A stretch of 64,000 nucleotides of DNA from Persicaria tinctoria (lineage: Eukaryota; Streptophyta; Magnoliopsida; Caryophyllales; Polygonaceae): positions 51,399,814-51,463,813 of the forward strand of contig JBANSL010000003.1 in the NCBI GenBank assembly GCA_037127255.1. The letters are read 5' to 3'. A program made the position numbers and the translations under genes. Numbering within the stretch: the first letter of the stretch is position 1; each line of letters begins with the position of its first letter. Below, piece by piece: positions 35,801 to 47,301 of the stretch. The notes below the pieces were generated by a model. The model saw only the letters and a program-made list of their open reading frames with translations. It did no database searches and was not told the origin of the DNA.

Positions 35801-36600
35801 GAAAAAAAATGGAAATTTCGCGTGGTACCCCTGAGGTAGGGGGTATTTCACGCGGTGTACAAAAGTTTAGCCAAATTCGCGTGGTACCCCTGAGTTTCTA
35901 AAAAATTTCGCCTCGTGCCCTTGTCAAGTTAAAGTTAACAGAGAAAGTGTAAGGCGATACAGAGGAGGAGGAAGAAAGGAACTGGTCGCAACGAGGAAGA
36001 AAGAGGAAGATGAACATGTCGGCCGGTTTCCCCGACTGGAGCTGCAGGCCGTAACGAGATCCTCCTGACGGTGAAGCCAGGTATGTCAACGTTTCAAACC
36101 CCTTTCCGAAAAGGGTTTACAAGTGTAATTGGATTCGAATGACTCGATTTCTCAAGTTAGTTTGGAATTATGTAATATGAATTAGGGGTTTCTATCTTAA
36201 ATTAGGGTTTAGAGTTTGAGTTTTGAATTGGGGTTGCAATTCGAGTTTGTGAAAGATTTGTCTGTGTTTTCAAAAATTTGTCTTTGTGCACTGTTCTAGT
36301 CTATTATTAACGTGTTGCTTGGGTTTTCGAGTTTGCTTGTTTTCGAAAATCTGTTTGTTGTCATTCATTTTTTTTTACTGTTGTTGTTGCAAAGTATAAT
36401 TTTAATAATCATAATTTGGGGATCCACCGGTTGAATCGCCTTTTGATACCGAAGAGTATGAGATTTCGCTCTATATTTCAGAGCCGAGATTGTGTCGAGT
36501 AACACTTTATAATGGAGGTGAGTTTGAGAGTTTGCTGTCTGTGGGGCACTGGGGCTCTGCGGATGGATATTTCTTCAAGATTTGGGATTCTGCAACTTAA

Positions 36601-36648
36601 ATGGGTGATTCTCTTAGAAGTAGCCCTGTCGAGAGGGATATTGAGCAG
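36601..36648 (+). pseudogene. Captured first exon of a PRAF (PH-RCC1-FYVE) gene
   Basis: ATG opens MGDSLRSSPVERDIEQ and is followed by a GT donor. Plant PH-RCC1-FYVE (PRAF) proteins begin with a closely similar sequence, and their first exon is this short. The preceding 120 bases look like its 5' leader. No PH, RCC1 or FYVE domain follows, so only the gene start was captured by element c. Confidence 0.55.
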
Positions 36649-37052
36649 GTACTGATCCTTGATTCATCTTACTCCTATCTTTTTTCGTAGATCTCTTCAA
36701 AAGGATTGATGCCGTCATTTTTTACCTTACCTCTTGAAAACAAAGAAAAATAATTTGATAACTCTCAACTTGGGCAGAGATGTTGTACATCATGTGTATC
36801 ATGTGAAAACCTAATTCACACAGCACGTACAAAACTCTCAACTTGGGCAATGCCTTAAAGTTCCTCACAACTTTAATTTTTGCTTTCGCTCACAACTTTG
36901 AATTGCATAGCTTAAAATGTAGCACCTTACTGATTTGTATCTTGGTAGGTGGTAAGTTTAAAGTAGTTGTGCAACTTGGCAATTTGACCATGTTTATATA
37001 TCATGACCATGTGTTAAGGTTGTTGTCAATTTGTCATGTAATAATACTTGTA

Positions 37053-37085
37053 AGTCTATTAGCTCAAAAGGCAGAGCAATGTGAA
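37053..37085 (+). pseudogene. tRNA-like 5' half T4 (in MULE c)
   Basis: AGTCTATTAGCTCAAAAGG and GCAGAGCAATGTG match the 5' half of T2 almost exactly; the 3' half is missing. Confidence 0.45.
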
Positions 37086-37741
37086 AGCCCTCATAAGCTT
37101 GATTTTAATAAGTGACAAGAATCTAATAAATATACCTTGATTGGATACAAGTGAAATCGCCCAACATTTATATTCTTTCATGGTTGAAGCACAAGGATAT
37201 GCGTGGATCAATGCCCTATAACAAGATTTTGATTTCCAATTGACACGAATAAAAAGAAATCATACTCCAATCAGCCCATTCAATTCCATGAATAAAATGA
37301 GATCATACGTACTCTAATAAAATTAGAAGAAATTAGCAACTATTTGATTCAAACATACAAAGACTCATATCCAAAATGCAAAGAGTTATATGCTGTCATA
37401 TCCAAAAACTCAAGAACTCATTCTCTTTAGATAGAAAAATTCCAAAAAGCCCAATTCATTTCAAACAACAATCACAGAAGAACAATTAGCTAAAGCTTGT
37501 GAAATCGGATGATTTTCTAATCTGAAACATTGGATTGTAAAAGCTGAAACATTGAACTGGATGACGACTTCAAAATATGGTAGTGATTAACAATTTAGCA
37601 GAGAAGTGCTAGTTTCAAAATATGACCAATACATGCATGGTAGTGATTAACCTCATGTAAAATACCAAATACATTCAAGACAAATCAACTTATAAATTAT
37701 ACTTTGAATACAAGTGTAGGTTTATTTTGACAAATTGAATT

Positions 37742-37811
37742 AGCCTATGCGGGATTTGAACCCGCATATTTGTGCTTATGCACATTGCTCTACCATTTAA
37801 GCTAATAGGCT
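37742..37811 (-). tRNA. tRNA-like sequence T3 (in MULE c)
   Basis: On the minus strand: acceptor AGCCTAT/ATAGGCT (7 perfect pairs), D-arm GCTT/GAGC, T-arm GCGGG-TTCAAAT-CCCGC (5 perfect pairs). A box TAGCTTAAATGG and B box GGTTCAAATCC are present. The anticodon arm between positions 26 and the T-arm is 2 bases shorter than standard; it can pair as TGTGC/GCACA with a 4-base loop, so no usual anticodon loop is formed. It is the best preserved of the set. Confidence 0.5.
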
Positions 37812-38935
37812 GGAATTTATTACATATAATTATAGCATAGAATATGATATACTAAACAACATGACCCCAAGTTACACATCAACAATCGACATTGACAGCA
37901 AAGAATGCTCTCTAAATGACAAAAACCATCTCATTAAATAAGCAAACTCAAACCTGCATACCAAAGATTTATGTGCTACTTTAATGATATTAGATCAACT
38001 TTTATACACTTAAGCTAAAACTAATTTGATCAATGTATCGTATAATATATCGATCTCTAAAGGAAATTGTTTTTTAAAAAGCAAACATCATGCCAATTCA
38101 ACGAGTAAATTAGGAAGAGGGTGCCAAGTGGTCAATACATCACATTCATCAATACCAACACAATGACAGTTAATTATGTAGATTAGGTTCCTTAACATCA
38201 ACTACAACCTCTAAAAGATCCACTAAGCAGCAGGCTACTTAGTACGTTGAAATTCTAATCCCAAAAAATAAGACCCTGAATCTGAAATTTTAATCGCTAA
38301 CTCTAAATCTGAAATTCTAATCTCAACCTAAATCCTAAATATGAAATTATAATCTCTAACCCATTCAAAATTTGAATCCAATCAAATCCCCAAATCAACT
38401 CACGAAATCCCTAAATGCAAATATATTAACCCTAAATTTCAGAAAATTGAAACCCCAATTCGAAATTGTAATTTGTAAGGCATTGAAACCTCAAACCCCA
38501 TGTTTACATTTCAACCCAAACAAATTGAGTAATTCAAACCCAATTACACTTGTAAACCCTAATTTTCGGAAAGGGGTTCGAAATGTCGACATACCTGGCT
38601 TCACCGTCAGGAGGATCTCGTTACGGCCTGCAGATCCAGTCGGCCAAACCGGCCGGCATGTTCACCTTCCTCTTTCTTCCTCGTTGCGACCAGTTCCTTT
38701 CTTCCTCCTCCGCTGTATCGCCTTACGCTTTCTCTGTTCGATCTTCTTTCTTTCTTTCTTTTGGTTTTTATTTTTTTAACGGAAATTAACGCCGCTGTTA
38801 ACTTTAACTTGACAAGGGCACGAGGCGAATTTTTTTAGAAACTCAGGGGTAACACGCGAATTTGGCTAAAATTTTGTACACCGCGTGAAATACCCCTTAC
38901 CTCAGGGGCACCACGCGAAATTTCCGAAAATAAAA

Positions 38936-39699
38936 AGTGATGACGCAAAAAAAAACTCGGGAAGGGGGCACATGGGAAGGGGGCACACACAGGGGAAAAT
39001 GAGGCACATGGGGTGGACATTATGACTTTCAACAATCCAAATCTATGCGAAGTAATGATCTATTAAGTCCTTTTGGTTTTTGAAAGTATGGGCAAAGGTC
39101 GAAAAGCATCTCTTCCTGCAATTAGGTTAGTCATTTGATACTTTTAATTGGCAATGATGTCGGCGGATCGAGATCAATTAGAGCTCTCGGGTTCGATCAC
39201 TACACATCGCCCTCTTCTGTTCGCGTTTGTTCACTGCCTCTCTTCGCCCTCTTCGATCAATTAGAGGTCTCAGGTTCGTTCGTTGCTTCTCTTTTGGCCT
39301 TTTTCGATCAATCAATTGTCGATTTCGTCTTCTAATTAGTGTTCTGAAATTGGTATCTATTCCTTCATCTTTATATTTTGATGGTGATTTAGCGATTTAT
39401 AAATTTAGGGATTTAGGGGTAGAGATTTAGGATTTCAAAATTCAAGATGTGTAGTTATTTATGAATTCCTAAATCAAGTTGTGTTGTTGTTGCATTGGAT
39501 TAGTGTTTCTGTCTGTATGTGCGAGTGCAGGCCGAAACGAGCTCATCTTTTGTTTAATTTGAGGAGAGACGAGGATTTTGAGCATTATCACATATATACA
39601 GTCCTGTCTTGATTAGCATGATTATTTTGTAAAATTAATCAAGATTTATCCTATCTGTAGCATTTTCTCCTAGTTTGACAAATTTCGAATTTCTAGCAG
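38936..39699. other. Leader-like sequence right of MULE c
   Basis: 38936-39020 holds GGGAAGGGGGCACA(TG/CA)-type short repeats; 39135-39340 is a C/T-rich leader-like block with two GATCAATTAGAG(C/G)TCTC segments. No coding region is supported. Confidence 0.35.
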
Positions 39700-39816
39700 G
39701 TCCAGCTTGAACCCACAACTAGATTGACATTGATAAACAAAGAGGTGTATGCTCCATCAAAAGACACTGGCATGCTACAGACATTTAAAGATATCTTCAG
39801 AGAAGAAGAGTTAGCG
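39700..39816 (+). other. Exon-like open segment, unrecognised
   Basis: A 117-bp segment with an AG acceptor and GT donor encodes 39 residues in one frame (VQLEPTTRLTLINKEVYAPS at the start, then a Lys/Glu-rich end). Exon-like composition is clear but I do not recognise the protein. Another candidate exon lies at 41598-41697. Confidence 0.35.
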
Positions 39817-40946
39817 GTACTCATTTTGTCTTATGTTTTCCCTTCCTCATGAGGCTTATGTAACAAATCTATTTGATACTGCAAAAAAATAGGATTGTTT
39901 GAGGAAAAAAAAATTTACTTTGCAATGTGATTTTAAATTGAGAGATGTTGATAAACTTAGATCTTTCGGTTTAGTTTGTGTGATTACAACATGAGGAGTT
40001 TTTCTAATGGAAAACATGATAGGTTAAGAAAATAGATGAAAATTACCTTATAGTGTAAATCTGGTTGCTAGGCTGTAAGATCTTTGTGAGGATGCTGAAA
40101 GTTGGTGGTTGTTTAACATTTACTGAACTGTTAATATGATTGATTTGGATGTGATTTCTGAATCAACGGTTCTGGTCTTAGTTCTTGAGAATTTGTGGAT
40201 TTAGTGTCTTCTTTGTGAATAACCAATTGAAAAGGAGTGTCCTTATCTTTGTAGCACAATGATAGATTCCAGGCTTCCACCTTTAAGAGGAGTTCTTATA
40301 TCTTTTTTGATCAGTTGGAGTTCTTATCTTTGTAGCACAGTGATGTGCACTTCCAACTTTAAGTGCATCATAATTTCATTGGATTGAACATCCTTCCTTT
40401 TTTTCCAGAGAATATCAATGTGTGGTAGGCTGATTTGGTGTAGAAATTCAGTAGATAAAACTTTAGTCAAGAGTTTGAATGTGTTATAGTTGCGGTTGCC
40501 TTTGAATTGTATTTGCTTGATATGGACTTTTTGGTTAAATTTCAAGTTTAGTTCTTAGATATACTTCAATATGATTAGAGTATCTTCTTGACTTGACTTT
40601 TCATAATGCTCTTTGCTTTGGGGAAGATAGACTAGATATATGTACAATCACTTATATGAAATTTCTTGATTTACTTGTGTTTGATTACTTAATCTTAGTT
40701 TCTTAAAATCTCCAGAGTTGCATATTTTATGTACTTGTGAGCAAATCAAAATACTTTTGGTTCAGCTGTTTGATTTTGTGAAGTGTAAATTGCTCTGTCT
40801 AATCCCTTACATCGGTCCTCCATGCTTCTTTTATAACATCTTTTTAATGTTGCCTTTTATTCAGGGATACTTGATTTAAATATGTAATAGTCTTTGTTTA
40901 TCTTTTCCACATTGTCCTGCTTATGCCTTTTGAAGCTTTGCACTAA
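39817..40946. other. Intron-like AT-rich sequence
   Basis: No open frame of note. A short local duplication (GGAGTTCTTATCTTTGTAGCACA-like, at 40250 and 40318) is present. Confidence 0.4.
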
Positions 40947-41017
40947 AGTCTATTAGCTCAAAATGGGAGAGCAATGTGCCTACGCACAAAGATACGGGTT
41001 CAAATCCCGTATAGGCT
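40947..41017 (+). tRNA. tRNA-like sequence T2
   Basis: Acceptor AGTCTAT/ATAGGCT (7 pairs including one T-G), D-arm GCTC/GAGC, T-arm ACGGG-TTCAAAT-CCCGT. A box TAGCTCAAAATGG and B box GGTTCAAATCC. The anticodon arm is short by the same amount as in T1 and T3 (21 bases between D- and T-arms instead of 23). An array of GTGCACA motifs begins 45 bases downstream. Confidence 0.5.
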
Positions 41018-41059
41018 ATCTATGTTTATCGCTTACAAGTACTATGTTTCTCTTCATGA

Positions 41060-41440
41060 ATAAGAGTAGAAGGTGCAAAAATAAAATTGTAATGTGCAAA
41101 TATAAGAACATAAAGTGCAAAAATAAAATTGTAATGTGTACTTGTAGAATACAAGTGTGCAAAAGTAAGATACAATTGTGCAGATTTAAACTACAATTGT
41201 GCAAAAGTAAGATACAGTTGTGCAGATTTAGAATACAATTGTGCACATTTAGAATACAAGTGTGCAAAAGTAAGATACAATTGTGCAGCTTTAGAATACA
41301 ATTGTGCAAAAGTAAGATACAATTGTGCACATTTAGAATGCAATTGTGCACATTTAGAGTAAAAGTGTGAAAAAGTTAGATACGATTGTGCATATTTAAA
41401 ATATAATTGTGCAAAAATAAGATAAAATTGTGCAATTAAA
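41060..41440. repeat. GTGCACATTTAGAATACAA minisatellite
   Basis: Some 17-18 units of 20-24 bases alternate between GTGCAAAAGTAAGATACAATT and GTGCACATTTAGAATACAATT types. Long open frames across it on both strands are repeat artefacts. The block is inverted relative to 35575-35640. Confidence 0.9.
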
Positions 41441-42187
41441 TTATATTCGAATATAGTTTCTGCCAATAAAACCCTTGACTCATCCTCCTTTTTCAGATAT
41501 CCAATTGTGTATATTTCACATCTTTTTGTGTTTTTTCCAGCCTATTTGAATTCATTTTGTGTATTTTAATGAATCGGGGAGATTCTATCTATTGCAGGTT
41601 CACCTTTGGAGATGGTTGCATTGCTGTCTTGCCTACTCAGGCTTCAACTAAGGTGTATAAATCTGTTGGGGTTAAGTGCTCTGAACAGATTTTGGAGTGA
41701 ATTTTTGTATTACCTAAGCATAAATACAAAGAATGTTTATTCATATAAAGATCACTTCAGAGTTGGACAAGAGGAAATTGAGTTGAAATTGCCAAAATAG
41801 CAATGCGAGTGCTACTGTTTTTCTTAAAATCAAGAATGATATTCTCTTAAGTTGTTTCGTGAATGTGGGAATGCTAGTTTTACACGGTGGATATGAGAAT
41901 TGAAATTGGGTTTAATCAACAAAAATCAGGATGAGTATGAATCTGTCTGAAAGAAAGTGTAGTTACTGTTGCCTTGATGAAGACAACAATGATTTTTTTT
42001 TTTAAATCTGAAGACAATAGTAATTAGAAGCGAGGCAAGCACCCGATTTGTGGATCCCACACATGCAGCTGAGCAGTTGACTCCATTTACAGATCCCGTG
42101 AGCAATTGACTCCATTTATGAAAAGAGAAAAGAAGGCTTGCAAGTTGCAATGCCTTGAATCTGCATTCTTGATAATGTTAATGTCCT
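41441..42187 (+). other. Candidate terminal exon and flanking sequence
   Basis: After an AG acceptor at 41597, a frame encodes FTFGDGCIAVLPTQASTKVY and some 14 more residues to a TGA near 41698. It looks like a last exon, but I cannot assign it. The remaining sequence is noncoding. Confidence 0.3.
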
Positions 42188-43320
42188 TGTAGTGAAATTC
42201 CAGTGTAACATTCTTGAAACTGAATCACAACGTACTTGATTTTAAATGAATCTTGAAAGCTCAAATTGGACTAACCATGATTGGAGCTAAAGCTACGATA
42301 ATAAGTAGCCTTGAAGAACATGAAAATCAGTAAGAAAAATTCACGCTCGGAGAAGTTCCCACCTATTGAGATACGGAGAAAAAAAATTGCCACTTTAAGT
42401 GTTTTTGGAATCTCATTTAACAGTTTTGACATAAGTGTGACTAAACCAACAATAAAAACATCCGTAAAAACATAAAGGTAAAATAAAACACAACCAGTTG
42501 GCAAAAAGTGGCAAAAGCATAATCATAAATGCCGTCCGCGGATATACATCCAACAGGAAAAAACGGCAAGCTCACTTAAACAGAATCATCCGCGGATAGA
42601 AAAGAGGGGCACGTGGCGATCATGCCCACCCCCCACGAGTAGAACACGTGTTGAGTAGCAAACCCCACGTGGCATGTCATTTAGAGACCGCCTTGTACCT
42701 ATAAAAGGAAGAAATGACATTAAATAAAGGGGACTTTTTGGGGTTGAAGGAAGGAGAGAAAAGGAGAGGAAAGGAGCGGATCAAAACCAAGTGAGCCTGA
42801 GAAAGAAGAGTGGAATAGAGAGAATAGAGAGAAGAAGTCGAACGCGCCACCAAAAACTTCTTTTCAGGAAGATCAAAGTCTTTTTCACTAGATTGCTCCG
42901 CGGATATAGACCTTTTTTCACCCTTTGTAAAACTTTCCACCTAAATTGGGAGTCTGTTGTTGTTGGTCCTCAAGATAATCAACGACGATAGGTAAACAAT
43001 CTGATTCCCGAATTGTCCAGGGAAAACACGATAAGGGAATAACACATCAGTGTTCATAGGTAGATTGTTCCCGCGGCACAGGTTGGGCCGCGTCGATTAT
43101 TTCGATGCGGGTCAGGTAAGCCCGTTGGGAATATTAAAGGTCCCACTGGGTAAATTCCCGGGTTCCACTAAAAATGGAGGCCTTGATAGATCGAGAGTTT
43201 TCAAAGTGAGCTGCTCAAGTTTGACAAATATGACAAAAATAGCTAAGAATAAAAAAATGCAACTACGAATAAGGTTAACCTTGATGCCATTGAGTCAAAG
43301 CTGGAACCTAAAATTTTAAG
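42188..43320 (+). repeat. Possible LTR with promoter signals
   Basis: The stretch has three CCGCGGATA motifs (42536, 42591, 42899), CACGTGGC G-box motifs (42609, 42667), a CCTATAAAAGG TATA box near 42698 and a GC-rich R/U5-like region to 43165. This is typical of Ty3/gypsy LTRs, but I found no partner copy, PBS or clear borders. Confidence 0.35.
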
Positions 43321-43500
43321 TGCACAAATAAGGTTATAAAGTGCATGAATATGACTATATAGTGCATAAATGGAATTAATAAATGTGCAACACTTCATCC
43401 TCCATATAATATATAAAGTGCATAAATAAAATTATGAAATTCATGAATAAGATTATAAAGTGAGTTCACCAAAAAAAAGATTATAAAATGTATTGTTGTA
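43321..43500. repeat. TGCATAAATAAG-motif block
   Basis: Units such as AAGTGCACAAATAAGGTTATA, AGTGCATGAATATGACTATA and AGTGCATAAATGGAATTA repeat irregularly, recalling the TTGCACAA blocks elsewhere. Confidence 0.5.
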
Positions 43501-43726
43501 GGACGGTTATCGAGTTTAAAATATAATGAAATAGATCAAACCAGATTCATGTCCACGCAAATGAATACAAGACTTCCTCCCGATGTAGCAACAGGAAGTC
43601 AGGATCAATCCTCGAGGAAGCTGGTCAGCGGATCTCGGGTAGCGGAGGAATCTCATAGGCAGAAAATCAAACAGACAGACAGAAACAACAGAGAAAAGCA
43701 TAAAAGAAAGCAAAGACAGCAACTTT

Positions 43727-43872
43727 GGTCGATATCGACTACTGTAACTCGATATCGACTAAGGAAATCGACTAACAATGCTCAATATCGATTGACGGAA
43801 AGCAAAACCCAACAAAGTAACTCGACTTCGACAAAACTCAACTCGACATCGACAAGATTCCTCGATGTCGAC
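43727..43872 (-). repeat. TCGATATCGA cluster in the U5 side of LTR F
   Basis: Two exact palindromes (near 43730 and 43750), plus TCAATATCGA, TCGACTTCGA, TCGACATCGA and TCGATGTCGA variants. Confidence 0.8.
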
Positions 43873-44495
43873 CAGAAATTTGCAACTTTTCGAACGAAAA
43901 CGAATGTGAACACGAAATTAACTCTATAAACTAAAGACTTCCAAGATCAAGGTTTCAACACCACAACGGTAACCATGCAAAATAACACATAAAGGCATAA
44001 AAGATCATGCTTTTCATCAAATAACTTTCGTTATTAACAAATAAGAATATAAAGACTTTCGCATAAACCCTAATTGTTACTAACCCTTTTCACATAATTA
44101 ACCCAAGTTGTATTAAGATCACTTTCACTTCAATAACACAAACAAGGATCACCTTCAACTTTCGCAAAAAAATCATGCTTGCAGGGATAGAAGACGATTT
44201 GCATAAAAAGCTTGTACATTTACCGCATCACCTCACATGGCTACCGTCGGGCTCACCCCGACCCTAGAAGTTGGGTGACTACTCTGTCTTCATCATGAAT
44301 AAAGACATCAATAATAAAAGGAAATAACTTTGCATTAATTAAACTAAAAAGAAAGCTTACAACCGAACAAGCCAAATCCGCTCTCGCCTTTCCACCTTGC
44401 TCTCGCCACAAGCTCTCTCTCTCTCTCTACTCTCTCTCTATATGTAATTAATTATAACTTGAATTGAATTAATAGAAATCAGCCTCTAAGGCTTT

Positions 44496-44502
44496 ATTTA
44501 TA
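44496..44502 (-). promoter_or_regulatory. TATA box of LTR F
   Basis: The reverse complement reads TATAAAT, followed by AAAGCCTTAGAGGCTGATTT, aligned with the promoters of LTRs A and G. The Tourist MITE begins 20 bases upstream of it on the minus strand. Confidence 0.55.
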
Positions 44503-44521
44503 GGCTTCATTCCCTCTCTAA

Positions 44522-45170
44522 GAGCATCAGCAACCATGGGGTTACCTCTTCCCCTTTTTTATTTTTACCACCTTATCATCATTTGAAAATTAATTTATTT
44601 TTTTCTTTAAACAATTTTGTACTTTTTCTACCTCTTCCTAAGAGGTTTACCTTACAACCATGGGATAACCTTGTTCCATTACCTTTTCCATCTCATTAGT
44701 TTTATTTACAAATAAAATTAAAAAGTGCTTGATATTTATATATTTTTATTACATTAGATGAAAAATAAAAATAATAATGACATTATATTATAAGCAAATA
44801 ACAAAAATAATTACATTAATGTATGAGAATGGAATATGAAAAAGAAGTGCAAACAATAATAGGTCAAGATAAGTATATATAGGAAAAAATTATACTCCAA
44901 TTATGGAGAAAAATAAAATAAAATTAATGGTATAATTATTATTTGAAAATAATAATAATAAATATATATTATAAATACATTTGAATAATTAATACATCAA
45001 ATAAATATAGTAATAAAATGGTGGGGGCCACTTGTGGTGGAAGAGGTTACCTTAGTGGGAAGGGGTAACCCCTTCCAAGTTCCAACCCCTTCCCTTAAGA
45101 TATGGCTTGCAACCATGTGTTTACTTTTTAAGACCTATAAGGTAAGTAAAATCCATGATTGCACATGGTC
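44522..45170. mobile_element. Tourist-like (PIF/Harbinger) MITE
   Basis: TIRs GAGCATCAGCAACCATGG and, inverted, GACCATGTGCAATCATGG enclose 649 AT-rich, noncoding bases. The target duplication is TAA (44519-44521 and 45171-45173). It sits within LTR F just upstream of its TATA box. Confidence 0.8.
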
Positions 45171-45397
45171 TAATTAGGAAAGAAAACTATATCTAAATCT
45201 ATATCTCTCTATCTTTTATCTAAAGATTAAAACATGGAAATTAATAAATAAATCTAAAAGGAATTATATCTAATTGTGGATAAATCATTCTCCAACTTGA
45301 TAGATCTTGATAGAATTTGGCCTTGCGGATATCTCCATTGGATTTGGGATAGAAACTTAACAAGATTCGGATACCCTCGGAGTCGGCTACTGTGGGT

Positions 45398-45535
45398 CAA
45401 CTCGATATCGAGTAGCTTCCTCGATATCGACCATAATTTCCTCAGCTTCACTTCAGTAGCTCGATACTGGCTCCAGGGGCGAAAATTGACTTATGTTTAC
45501 TCGATATCGAGTTGAGGTACTCGATATCAACTTGC
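45398..45535 (-). repeat. TCGATATCGA cluster in U3 of LTR F
   Basis: Three exact palindromes (near 45401, 45421 and 45502), and TCGATATCAA and half-site variants. A further exact copy at about 46464 belongs to the same LTR beyond the 45581-46441 insert. Confidence 0.8.
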
Positions 45536-45580
45536 AGCTTTCAGCTCCAGCTTCTGGCTCTTTTTGGGTAGAAATCGACT

Positions 45581-46441
45581 GATGTAGTTGACGGTGGGAA
45601 AACCTGTCGTTGATCTGCCAAAGTAAACTCAAACTTACAACTAGTATAGCAATAAGCAAGAGGTCGATCCCACATGAAAATTCGCTATTCAAGTGTGATT
45701 TAAGTGCCAATCAAAGTAACCAATTTGGGGGGGGGGGGGGGGGTTGTGTGTGAAAGCTCCGCCTTTTATCAAAGCGGAGTAAAGAAAGCAAAGTAAATGA
45801 ATTTGGTTTAGACAATTAGGAGAAGCAATTCTACCTACAATTTTCCACTTTATTGGATTGAAGCGATCCTTGTAACTTCTTCTCGTCCTATTAAGTTTCC
45901 TATGAATGTCCTTGTCCCGACCTAATATAGTTACTAGTTCTAGCAACCCTGCTGCATCGGCCCTGGCGGCGGCCGCGGCATACATGCTGCGGCCGCTGCA
46001 TCGGTCTTTCCCGGAAAATCCGTCTCGAATTTGCTCTTCTTCTTAACAGGAAAGTTGTAGCTCTCTGAAAGAGCTTTCCAACGTATAGTCATAATAGTCA
46101 ATTGGACAACCGAGGCCTCCAGAAAGTACAAAACAAGTTCAGCATGTCTGGCGACAATTTCTGCATACTTGTTCTTCGTTTAGGCTCGCTTCTTCTTCTC
46201 AGGGCCTCTTGAGATCTTCATTTAAGCTTATTCGATCAACTAGACATTCTCATCCAATGCGTTATCAAATCATGTCTCCTCCTCAGATCCACCATTACCT
46301 GAAATAATCAATAAAAGCGTGTAGATTCCGACTCCGACAACATAGTGAACTAATATGCAAATCGTGCTTAATTCATCAATGAAATGCATCTTAACTAGGC
46401 TAAATGCAACCTATTATGCCTACCTAAATGCATGCTATCAG
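45581..46441. repeat. LTR-like insert in LTR F
   Basis: Sequence from TGATGTAGTTGACGG to GCATGCTATCA interrupts LTR F, whose two halves are collinear with LTR E. The 861-bp insert has TGAT/ATCA ends, a 17-G run at 45727-45743 and two NotI-type GCGGCCGC sites in a near-palindrome at 45967-45997. It looks like a solo LTR, but no clear 5-bp duplication is seen. Confidence 0.5.
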
Positions 46442-46553
46442 TACTCGATCTCCACAAGGCTTAGTCGATATCGACCTGTGTGTTGTAGGATAGATTTCCT
46501 TCTTTCTAGCTTGATTTGTTCTGGTTCTGCTCCTCCTTGACCTCGGACTTCTA

Positions 46554-46763
46554 TAGTTGACTTCGAGTTTTTCCTCTTTCCTCAGAACTGCTGTAAATTG
46601 CTTCGATTTCTGCGAAATTAAACAGAAACTGGTGTAGATTCCATAATTTGGCAAATAAGCATAAACTACATAGATTTTGTACTATTCTAGCCCAAATGCA
46701 TGAAATGTATGCAGAAAACGATATAAAAGTAACTATAAAACATGGAAAATTAGGCTCAAAACA
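46554..46763 (-). repeat. 210-bp direct repeat X, copy 1
   Basis: This is the terminal 210 bases of LTR F and is nearly identical to 50331-50540. The two copies bracket both TRIM elements. Confidence 0.9.
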
Positions 46764-47301
46764 TAATTGATGCAACCCGAAGGATCGATCGACCAAGCCT
46801 CGAACTTTCGAACACTCTTTTTGTGGGGTGATTTTTTGGGGATTTATAGGAAATAAAAGACAAGGATATGGATTGCTAGATCTTGGAGCATCTCACCACA
46901 AGATCTACAAAATTCACTCTCTCAAACGTCGGAATCTCACTTTCGAATGATTGAGTCTTTGTTTGGGAATCAATCACAAGCATCTCACCGGTAATGATTC
47001 AACAAACAGGTTTCTCTTTGGCATCTCACCTCAGAGGGCGTTGAAGGCATCTCACCAACAACAATTTAGAATCATCTCGATTCAAAGGAAACACACTTTT
47101 CATTAATCTCAAATCTGATTTCTAAGTGAGCATACAAGCTCTTTATATAGGAAAAACAATACTAAATGAAAGGCGAAAGGGTAGCTAAAACACTTATTGA
47201 GCGGATAATATAAAAGGTCCCTCGAATTGATGGAAAAGGAGGTCGGAAACCAAGGGGCGGAAAGGCGAATAGTCTACAACCTTCAACACCATCAATACAT
47301 A

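Larger units (their letters stand above)
35811..38925. mobile_element. Mutator-like element c with long TIRs (3.1 kb)
   Basis: The termini GGAAATTTCGCGTGGTACC and its inverse are the ends of TIRs longer than 300 bp (35811-36130 against 38540-38925), including a shared GC-rich block and splice-donor-like CCAGGTATGTC. The outer part repeats CGCGTGGTACCCCTGAG twice. Flanks are A-rich and match only roughly (GAAAAAAAAT / GAAAATAAAA). Inside are a PRAF-like first exon (36601), and tRNA-like sequences in opposite orientation at 37053 and 37742, at similar distances from the two ends. Confidence 0.75.
43540..46763 (-). repeat. Athila-type LTR F, split by two insertions
   Basis: On the minus strand the LTR starts TGTTTTGAGCCTAATTTTCC at 46763 and follows the order of LTR G: U3 with palindrome clusters, the TTGTTAAGTTTCTATCCC segment (near 45360), TATA box (44496-44502), CT-rich tract and the U5 segment with TAGGGTTTATGCGAAAG. 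It is interrupted by a Tourist MITE (44522-45170) and by an LTR-like insert (45581-46441). The outer end near 43540 is approximate; no PBS is seen. Confidence 0.75.

Noticed and set aside
26455..41440. CRISPR-like arrays (22-bp and 33-bp repeats)
   Set aside because: Units are contiguous or nearly so without unique spacers, and the genome is a plant's; they are minisatellites.
40963..41466. Long Cys/Lys/Gln-rich (+) and Leu/His/Asn-rich (-) open frames near 41 kb
   Set aside because: They are translations of a 20-24-bp minisatellite on both strands.
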